From Flavobacterium dankookense (GTDB lineage Bacteria; Bacteroidota; Bacteroidia; Flavobacteriales; Flavobacteriaceae): a stretch of DNA of 64,000 bases. The stretch lies in assembly GCF_004362665.1 (NCBI RefSeq), contig NZ_SNXR01000001.1, positions 42,548-106,547 on the forward strand, given 5' to 3'. A program made the position numbers and the translations under genes. This document shows, piece by piece, positions 17,686 to 24,823 of the stretch; position 1 is the first letter of the stretch, and every line of letters begins with the position of its first letter. The notes beneath the pieces are model-generated. The model did not search any database. It was not told where the DNA came from and worked only from the letters and a program-made list of their open reading frames with translations.

Positions 17686-18387
17686 ATGAAATTACTGATT
17701 TTTTTAATATCATTATCATCATTTTCTCAAATAAAAAATGCTTCAATAGATTATATATTAACAATTGGCGAAGATGATCTATACTCAAATGGTGATTTAA
17801 AGGTAGCGTATAAAAATGCAGCAGAATATGCTAATCAAATCAATTTTAAGTTAAATTTAAATGAAAAAGAAATCTGTTTCTTTTCTGAGAACAAATTAGA
17901 AAATTCAGATTCAGGTGTAGAATTAGCAAAAATATTTAGTGGCTCAAAAAATCCATTTTATATGTTGTTAAATACAAATAAAATTTATCAAAGTTTTGAC
18001 GATCTTATTTTGGGTAAATATACTGTTGAAAAACAAATATCAAAATATGAATGGAAATTAGAAAATGAATCAAAAATAATATCAGGATTTAAATGTTTCA
18101 AAGCTGTCACTACAGATGTTGTACAAAATAGGTCTGGTAAATTTAATTTTTTGGTAACTGCTTGGTATTGCCCTGAAATCCCTATACCTTATGGTCCATT
18201 ACTTTACAATGGTTTACCAGGATTAATTTTAGAACTTAACAGAAGAAATGTTGTTTATGGTGCAACAAAAATAGACTTAAATCCAAAAGAAATATTGACT
18301 ATTTTGAAACCTGATTTATCAATTATTAAAACAGAGGAAGAGATTACAAAAATGAGAGAAGACTATATAAATAGTATAAAGAACTAA
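17686..18387 (+). CDS. GLPGLI family protein G5 (partner of P4)
   Basis: 233 residues. Signal peptide MKLLIFLISLSSFSQ, variable N-terminal half, FKCFKAVT, VTAWYCPEIPIPYGP and YNGLPGLILEL. It shares the WYCPEIP cysteine with G4, the partner of the other C-x31-C peptide. It ends 6 bp before a receptor fragment. Probably periplasmic or outer-membrane associated. Confidence 0.9.
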   Translation: MKLLIFLISLSSFSQIKNASIDYILTIGEDDLYSNGDLKVAYKNAAEYANQINFKLNLNEKEICFFSENKLENSDSGVELAKIFSGSKNPFYMLLNTNKIYQSFDDLILGKYTVEKQISKYEWKLENESKIISGFKCFKAVTTDVVQNRSGKFNFLVTAWYCPEIPIPYGPLLYNGLPGLILELNRRNVVYGATKIDLNPKEILTILKPDLSIIKTEEEITKMREDYINSIKN

Positions 18388-18393
18388 TTTTAA

Positions 18394-18579
18394 ATGCTTA
18401 AAAATCTATTCATTTTATTTATTTGTTCTCTTTCCTTCTCCCAAACCCACACTATTACTGGTGTGGTTTCTGATTCTTTAAACAATCCACTGGAAAGTGC
18501 TAATATCATTGCCTTGCCCAAAAGCGAAAATGCACAATTAAAATTTGCTATTGCCGAAACACTTGTCGTTGATTTTTAG
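18394..18579 (+). pseudogene. 5' fragment of the TonB-receptor-like gene (61 codons, second copy)
   Basis: Same structure and same junction as the fragment at 16962: receptor codons 1-54, then ETLVVDF and stop. The two copies lie 1432 bp apart, one duplication unit. Confidence 0.8.
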
Positions 18580-18861
18580 TGAAAAACTATAATTTATATT
18601 CACTTTAGATAATCGACCAAAAAACCAATTTATCGATGAAATACAAATAAAAAAAAATATCTTGTGTTTTTAATCGATTTTAAATAACATTTAATCGATT
18701 ATATTTTGCTAATTATTTTTTTATACCGATTGAAAATATTTATTTTTATTCAAAAACATTTTTTAATTAAAGTAATTCTTATAAGTTTGCATCAACAAAA
18801 AACATCTACAGAAAAGTTTTGTTAGAAATTATTATAATTCATTAACTTTAAACATTTAAAA
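18547..18861 (+). promoter_or_regulatory. Promoter-leader copy A5
   Basis: Almost identical to A4 (one inserted base and few substitutions). The -7 element TAAGTTTG is at 18782-18789. The leader hairpin centre is TCTACAGA. Confidence 0.72.
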
Positions 18862-19116
18862 ATGAAAAAATTATTTTTTAGTGCGATCGCACTAGTGGCT
18901 TTTAGTAGTGTATCGATGGGAAATACTATTGAGATTGAAGATCCTAAAATTGAGTTATCTGTAGTTAATAACGACGAAACTACTTGCGCAAAAAAAGCAA
19001 TTGCTTTTTTAACTCTAATAGATCCTAATGATAATTTATCTGCAATGGACGCTTTTATGTATTACAGAGGTTATGTTGATGCTTGTTTAGGCAGACCAGC
19101 AATTCCACCAAGATAA
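18862..19116 (+). CDS. Small exported two-cysteine peptide P5
   Basis: 84 residues. Shared signal peptide (SSVSMG), acidic linker, then a helical core with two cysteines 32 residues apart (TTCAKKA to DACLGRP) and a proline-rich tail. Closest to P1 (DPNDNLSAMDA against DPDNKLSSVEA). Followed by a stem-loop and G6, itself the closest relative of G1. Function unknown. Confidence 0.8.
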   Translation: MKKLFFSAIALVAFSSVSMGNTIEIEDPKIELSVVNNDETTCAKKAIAFLTLIDPNDNLSAMDAFMYYRGYVDACLGRPAIPPR

Positions 19117-19129
19117 AATAAAGAAAAAC

Positions 19130-19150
19130 ACCAACCCTTCTAGGGTTGGT
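19130..19150 (+). promoter_or_regulatory. Intercistronic stem-loop, unit 5
   Basis: Perfect 9-bp stem ACCAACCCT / AGGGTTGGT with a TCT loop between P5 and G6. Confidence 0.75.
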
Positions 19151-19163
19151 TAAATCTATATTT

Positions 19164-19862
19164 ATGAAAAAAAATAAATTATTAGTGATTTTATTCTTTA
19201 ACATATTCTTTTTGAATATTGCTCTAAGTCAAAAAAATGGAAAAGTGGTATATGAAATAAAGTCAATTGATTTTGTTCCGAAAGAACAAAACTCAGAAGT
19301 AGATGAAATGATTGAAAAAGCAAAAAAACAAACCTTTATATTGCTTTTCAATGAAAAAAATTTATCAAATTTTGAAATGGTTAACACTATGTCTAAAGAA
19401 GAAAATCCTATGAATGATTTTCTAGAGAAAATGGCAGCTATTCGATTTACCTGTAATTTTACATTCTTTTCAGATAATAATCAAAATAAAAATTATTATC
19501 TATATTCTGATGGAACTATTGTCCATGACAACTCTCAAAAAAAATGGTTAATATCAAAAGAAACAAAAGAAATAGATGGATATTTATGCTATCAAGCAAC
19601 ACATAAATATGAGTATTTAGCAAGAAATAATAAAATGAAGGAAAGAATTATAACGGCATGGTTCGCTCCAAGTTTACCTTATTCATTTGGACCAAAAAAT
19701 TATAATGGTTTGCCTGGATTAATTCTTGAATTACAAGATTGGGATACAACTTTTTTAGCAACTAAAATTGAGTTATCCGACAAAGAAATAGTAATAGATT
19801 TACCAAAAGGAAAAACTATAACACAAGAAGAATATGAACGAAAAGTGTTATCAGGAAATTAA
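19164..19862 (+). CDS. GLPGLI family protein G6 (partner of P5)
   Basis: 232 residues from ATG 19164, the same length as G1; the upstream TTG at 19146 lies in the stem-loop and is rejected. Signal peptide, variable N-terminal half, YLCYQATH, ITAWFAPSLPYSFGP and YNGLPGLILEL. The C-terminal third is almost identical to G1. The receptor-like gene starts on the base after its stop codon, so P5, G6 and the receptor form the one complete operon of the array. Confidence 0.9.
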   Translation: MKKNKLLVILFFNIFFLNIALSQKNGKVVYEIKSIDFVPKEQNSEVDEMIEKAKKQTFILLFNEKNLSNFEMVNTMSKEENPMNDFLEKMAAIRFTCNFTFFSDNNQNKNYYLYSDGTIVHDNSQKKWLISKETKEIDGYLCYQATHKYEYLARNNKMKERIITAWFAPSLPYSFGPKNYNGLPGLILELQDWDTTFLATKIELSDKEIVIDLPKGKTITQEEYERKVLSGN

Positions 19863-22526
19863 ATGATTAGAATTCTTTTTTTATTTTTTTGTTCTCTTTC
19901 CTTCTCCCAAACCCACACTATCACTGGTGTGGTTTCTGATTCTTTAAACAATCCGTTAGAAAGTGCTAATATTATTGCGTTACCAAAGAGCGAAAATGCA
20001 CAACTTAAATTTGCTATTGCAGATAACAAAGGTCGATACAAGTTAGAATTAGATAAAAACGTAAAATATGAAGTTACTGCTTCTTATATTGGCTTTAATG
20101 AACAAGTACTACTCATTGAGCCAAATTCTACTATCACTTCTCATAATTTCAAACTAAAAGCAACAGGACAACAACTCAAAGAAATCATAATCAAGCACGA
20201 GTATAAACCCATCATTATTAAAAAAGATACGCTTACTTATGACGTAAAATCATTTGCTAACGGTAACGAAAGGAAGATGAAAGAAGTACTTGAAAAGCTT
20301 CCTGGTGTTGAAGTAGATAAAAAAGGAAACGTAACCGTTCAAGGAAAAAAAGTAACTAAAATGCTTGTGGAAGGTAAATCATTCTTTGGTGGCGGAAGCA
20401 AGCTTGCCGTAGAAAATATTCCTGCTGATGCGCTAGACAAAATAGAAGTTATTGATCATTTTAACGAAGTAGGTTTTATGAAACAAGTGTCCGACAGTGA
20501 AGACCTTGCGATGAACGTAAAACTAAAAGAAGACAAAAAGAAATTCATCTTTGGCGATATTGAAGCTGGCGTTGGCGTGGCAAACGATACTGGTTATAAT
20601 TTGCTACATGCAGGTTTGTTTTATTATTCGCCCAAAACCAATCTGAGTTTCATTGGCGATAGCAACAACATTGGTCGAAGCACATTCACGTTTGAAGATT
20701 TAATGCGTTTTGATGGTGGTGTGAGTAGTTTTCTTTCGGGTAGAAAATCGTTTACTAATTTGTATTCGTTTACTAATGACAATACCGATGTAGTGGAAAA
20801 CAAATCTCAGTTTGGCGCACTCAATTTTAGTATTGATGCTTCGCCCAAGTTAGCCATTTCGGGTTATTCTATTTTTTCTAAAGTGTTCATGGCATCACAA
20901 TCAGAAAGCAACAATGAATACCTTCAAAATAGTACAGTTGCTTTTGAAAATCAAACTCAAAACAATGATAATCGTTCGGTTTTAGGAATTGGTAATGTCA
21001 AGTTAGATTACAATCCTAACAAAAAAGAAAAATGGTACTACAATGCCCAATATCAATCGAGTACTAATGATATGGACAACGTGATTAATTCTATAACCAA
21101 TATCAATTCGAATACTTTTGAGGCCATTAGTAAAGCCGACAACGTTTCTATAAAACAATATGTCGAATGGCACAAACAATACAAAAACAGTAATCATACC
21201 ACAACATTTGTAGTCAATCAAGCGTATGAAAACAATAGACCTTCAAAACTTTGGTTGACTGATCAACCGTTTTTAGCAGGATTAATTCCGTTGCAAAGCG
21301 ATACTGATTATACCATAGAACAAATCAAAAAAGTAAAAAACAACAGCGTTGATGCGTTATTTAAACATTATTGGATTATCAATAATTTTAATCATCTGTA
21401 TTCGGTTATTGGAAATAATTATGGTTATTCTAATTTGTTAACCTCAGAAAAACAATTATTAACCGATGGTACAATTAATGATTTTGCTTCCGCAGGATTT
21501 GGAAACAATAGCATTTATAATTTAAATGATGCTTATGTTGGTGTAGAATACAAATTCAAAATTGGTAAATGGACGAACAAACCTGGTTTGTATTTGCATC
21601 AATATAACCTAAAAACCAATCAGTTGGATGGTAATTATTCGTTGTCAAAAACACTTTTGCAACCTCAATGGAATAGTGATTTTGAGTTCAATAAATCGGA
21701 AAATCTAAATTTTACCTATCGATTAGTAAATGATTTTTCCGAAGTTAGTCAAATGGCAAATAGATTTAGTTTACAAAGTTACAATTCGGTTTTCAAAGGA
21801 AATGCGCTTTTAGAAAACGAAAGATACCACTCGGCAAGCTTGCGTTATTCCAAAATGAATATGTATCGTGGCATAATAGTTACTGCCAACGCAAGTATGA
21901 ACAAGAAAGTTAAAACTACTAGAAACGTCATAGAACTTGATGGAATTAATCAATTCAACACACCAATACTAACAGATAATCCAGAAACAAATTATCGTTT
22001 TTTTGGTTCCATAAGTAAAAAAATATACCGATTTTCATTAAAATTAGATAGTAATTTGAGCTGGTTCAGTTACATTCAGGAATTAAACTCCGTGACCACA
22101 ACCAACAATAGAAACAGTCAAGATTTAGGAATTTCAATAAAAACCGCTTATAAAAAATGGCCCGATTTTAGTATTGGCTACACCAAAGGTTTTAGTCAAT
22201 TTTCGGGTTTAACCAAATCCAACTTTGAAACAGATGGCATCAATGCCGATTTTGAAATCACTATCTTAAAAAATTGGATTTATAAAATAGATTATTACAA
22301 TCTAAAAAATTCAGACAACAGCAACCAAAGTAACTTTTTTGAAGTGGCTAATACTTCGCTAAGATATCAAAAAAAGAACAGTCCTTTTGGTTTTGAATTA
22401 TCCATCAATAATTTATTTGATATAAAAGCCAAGAACGATTTTTCATTCTCCGATTTTGTAATTAGTCAGCGAAGCACCTTTGTTTTACCGCGAATAGCTT
22501 TGTTTTCTATTAGTTATAAACTATAA
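19863..22526 (+). CDS. TonB-dependent-receptor-like outer-membrane barrel protein
   Basis: 887 residues. Signal peptide (about 1-17), carboxypeptidase-regulatory-like beta-sandwich (about 20-100, THTITGVVSDS), plug-like domain (about 105-230, containing LEKLPGVEVDKKGNVTVQGK and IEVIDHFNEVGFM), then a large outer-membrane barrel (OMP_b-brl type, about 235-887). It probably moves or binds a substrate at the outer membrane, perhaps with TonB energy. It is the only full-length copy. Three truncated 5' copies precede it in the array, which suggests a single barrel serving several peptide/GLPGLI pairs (inference). Confidence 0.88.
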   Translation: MIRILFLFFCSLSFSQTHTITGVVSDSLNNPLESANIIALPKSENAQLKFAIADNKGRYKLELDKNVKYEVTASYIGFNEQVLLIEPNSTITSHNFKLKATGQQLKEIIIKHEYKPIIIKKDTLTYDVKSFANGNERKMKEVLEKLPGVEVDKKGNVTVQGKKVTKMLVEGKSFFGGGSKLAVENIPADALDKIEVIDHFNEVGFMKQVSDSEDLAMNVKLKEDKKKFIFGDIEAGVGVANDTGYNLLHAGLFYYSPKTNLSFIGDSNNIGRSTFTFEDLMRFDGGVSSFLSGRKSFTNLYSFTNDNTDVVENKSQFGALNFSIDASPKLAISGYSIFSKVFMASQSESNNEYLQNSTVAFENQTQNNDNRSVLGIGNVKLDYNPNKKEKWYYNAQYQSSTNDMDNVINSITNINSNTFEAISKADNVSIKQYVEWHKQYKNSNHTTTFVVNQAYENNRPSKLWLTDQPFLAGLIPLQSDTDYTIEQIKKVKNNSVDALFKHYWIINNFNHLYSVIGNNYGYSNLLTSEKQLLTDGTINDFASAGFGNNSIYNLNDAYVGVEYKFKIGKWTNKPGLYLHQYNLKTNQLDGNYSLSKTLLQPQWNSDFEFNKSENLNFTYRLVNDFSEVSQMANRFSLQSYNSVFKGNALLENERYHSASLRYSKMNMYRGIIVTANASMNKKVKTTRNVIELDGINQFNTPILTDNPETNYRFFGSISKKIYRFSLKLDSNLSWFSYIQELNSVTTTNNRNSQDLGISIKTAYKKWPDFSIGYTKGFSQFSGLTKSNFETDGINADFEITILKNWIYKIDYYNLKNSDNSNQSNFFEVANTSLRYQKKNSPFGFELSINNLFDIKAKNDFSFSDFVISQRSTFVLPRIALFSISYKL

Positions 22527-22556
22527 AAAAACGCTGGTATTAATCAGCGTTTTCTT
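22526..22556. terminator. Bidirectional terminator; right boundary repeat of the island
   Basis: Stem AAAACGCTG / CAGCGTTTT around GTATTAAT, the same sequence as at the helicase end. On the minus strand it encodes the last codons of the histidine kinase (ENAD, stop at 22540). It therefore serves as 3' end for genes on both sides. Confidence 0.85.
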
Positions 22557-24747
22557 TTTTTATTATTTGATTGGAAATGATTTGATACAATTTTGTGGGT
22601 TCGAATGGTTTGATGAGTATGTCATTCATTCCTGATGCCATTGCTTCTTCTGAAACTTCTTGTTTGTCAAAAGCAGTTAATGCAATTACTGGAACGGTAT
22701 ATCCTTTTTCTCTAATTTTTCTAGTAGTATCAAATCCATTAATTAACGGCATGTTGATATCCATCAAAATCAAATCGAAATGCTCTCTTTCAATAGCAAC
22801 TAAAGCCGCATAACCATCATCAACTATAGTACAATTCAAATTACTATTTTGAATTATCTTTTTGGTTACCATTTGATTGATTTTGTTGTCCTCAACAACT
22901 AATATGTTGTATATATAGTTTGAAGATAAATCAACTTCTATATTATTGATTATCTCTCTAGATTTTTCTTCATTGTATTCAAAACCAATAGTGAAACTGA
23001 AAGTTGTACCCACATTCTCTTCACTTTCCAGATGGATTTCGCTTTTAAATAATTGAATTAAACTAGTAACAATGGATAGCCCAAGTCCAGTTCCTTGATA
23101 ATCTTCCTCTTTACGTTCGATTTGAACAAACTTATCAAAAATTTTATCTTGATGCTCTTTTGGAATTCCAATTCCGTTGTCTCTTATTTTGAAAGTAATG
23201 AAGTAATTTGAACCTTCTTGTTTTTCTAAATCTGCTAAAATATAAACCTCTCCGTTTTTGGTAAATTTTAATGCATTGCTTATCAAGTTCATTATAATTT
23301 GCGACAAGCGAAGTTTATCTCCAATTAAAAACTCCGGAATAGCAGTGTCAATTTCAACTATTAATTTGTTATTGTTCTTATCAGCAATATATTCAACCGA
23401 ATTACAAATGGTATTAATTTCATCTGATAAATTGAAAATAAGATTTTCTAAAACGATTTTTTTCTCCTCAATTTTATTAATTTGAAGAATATCATTAACG
23501 AGCGATAATAAATATTTTGCTGAAAACTTTAATGACTTTAAATGTGGACTGTTATTTAACTCCTTATGTTCGTCCAAAATTATGTTTGTAATTCCAATCA
23601 CTCCATAAAGTGGTGTTCTTAATTCATGGGTTATTGTTGAAACAAACTGCGACTTTAACAAAGATGCTTCTTCCGCTTTTTCTTTAGCTAATTGTAGTTC
23701 TTCGTTAGCTTTTTTTAATTCATAATTTGTTTTTTCTCTATAGATTATATTCTTATAAAGTGTTAGAAGTAATAGCAATAAAATGATAACTACGATTATA
23801 AAAAGAATGACAACTAGTTTGGAATCCTTTACAACTTTTTGACTTTTTTCGTTTTCAACTTCTATTCGTTCCAATTGAATTTTATGTTCATCAAGTTCAA
23901 TTTGCAACGACTCTGTGTTCAAACTATTAATTTTTTCTTCCGTAAAAATTACTTTGTTGATTGAGTCTATTTTTTGTGTGTATTTTTCTGACTCGGACTT
24001 TCTTCCATGAAGTTTGTAATGTCTTGAAAGGTTTTCATAAACGTTAATTAAAAAAGAAGTGTAATCATTATCCTTAGCAATTTTCATCGCTTTAAAATAA
24101 TAATCCTCAGCTTTCTTGATTTGATTGTTATTACTTGATTGAATTCCTAAAAGCACGTAAAGTGAAAGCTTTGTGTTTTCAGAACCGCTATTCAAAATTT
24201 TCTTTTGAATATCTTTAATTTCATTGTTCCCTAGTGAAATACTATCGATTGAGAAATAAGCACTTGCTAGGTTTAATTTGGATAAAACTATTTGATTAGA
24301 ATCTTTTATTTTCTCGGCAAAAAACAATGCTTTTTTATAATAACCAATCCCTTTTGGAACATCAATTTGATTAAAATAATAAGCACTTCCTAAGTTACCA
24401 TAAATCCAATTATTTAGCGTGTCGTTTTTAACTGGAGCTGCATATCTTAGTGCTTTTTGATAGAACTCTATTGCTTTTTTTGTTTCAGAACATTCATCGT
24501 AAATAACGCCAATAGTATTGTAAGATTGAGCTATATAGGAATTATCATTTATTGCAAAGGAATTAACCAAAGCAAATTTAGAAAGTTCTAATGCTTTGTC
24601 ATAATTAGCATTGCTAAATTCAACAACGGCTTTATTAAGATAATTTTTGATTTCCTTCTTTTCTGCTTTAAAATCTTCTTGGGCAAAGGAGCTTTGAAAA
24701 CAAATCAAAAAAAAACCACAGAAAAAAAATAATCTGGTTATATTCAT
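22540..24747 (-). CDS. Hybrid histidine kinase with periplasmic TPRs and receiver domain
   Basis: 735 residues from the ATG at 24747, which starts directly with a signal peptide (MNITRLFFFCGFFLICFQSSFAQ region); a start at 24786 would put 13 residues in front. Order: TPR repeats (about 40-270), membrane segment (about 315-335), coiled coil, HisKA (ITHELRTPLYGVIG), HATPase (N box NLISNALKF, DNGIGIP, GTGLGLSI), then a receiver (ILVVEDNKINQ, phospho-acceptor in LILMDINMP, Lys in LIKPF). There is no output domain, so it must signal through a phosphotransfer protein or another regulator. It is convergent with the island; a role there is possible but unproven. Confidence 0.9.
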   Translation of the reverse strand: MNITRLFFFCGFFLICFQSSFAQEDFKAEKKEIKNYLNKAVVEFSNANYDKALELSKFALVNSFAINDNSYIAQSYNTIGVIYDECSETKKAIEFYQKALRYAAPVKNDTLNNWIYGNLGSAYYFNQIDVPKGIGYYKKALFFAEKIKDSNQIVLSKLNLASAYFSIDSISLGNNEIKDIQKKILNSGSENTKLSLYVLLGIQSSNNNQIKKAEDYYFKAMKIAKDNDYTSFLINVYENLSRHYKLHGRKSESEKYTQKIDSINKVIFTEEKINSLNTESLQIELDEHKIQLERIEVENEKSQKVVKDSKLVVILFIIVVIILLLLLLTLYKNIIYREKTNYELKKANEELQLAKEKAEEASLLKSQFVSTITHELRTPLYGVIGITNIILDEHKELNNSPHLKSLKFSAKYLLSLVNDILQINKIEEKKIVLENLIFNLSDEINTICNSVEYIADKNNNKLIVEIDTAIPEFLIGDKLRLSQIIMNLISNALKFTKNGEVYILADLEKQEGSNYFITFKIRDNGIGIPKEHQDKIFDKFVQIERKEEDYQGTGLGLSIVTSLIQLFKSEIHLESEENVGTTFSFTIGFEYNEEKSREIINNIEVDLSSNYIYNILVVEDNKINQMVTKKIIQNSNLNCTIVDDGYAALVAIEREHFDLILMDINMPLINGFDTTRKIREKGYTVPVIALTAFDKQEVSEEAMASGMNDILIKPFEPTKLYQIISNQIIKKENAD

Positions 24748-24789
24748 TAGTTTAGTTAAGTTTTCAAATATAAAATATTTATTCAAAAA

Positions 24790-24813
24790 AAAATCCTGAT
24801 TTCTCAGGATTTT
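24790..24813 (-). terminator. Terminator of ettA
   Basis: 10-bp perfect stem AAAATCCTGA / TCAGGATTTT; on the minus strand the loop is GAAA, followed by a long T-run. It lies 10 bp after the ettA stop. Confidence 0.88.
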
Positions 24814-24823
24814 TAAATCATTG

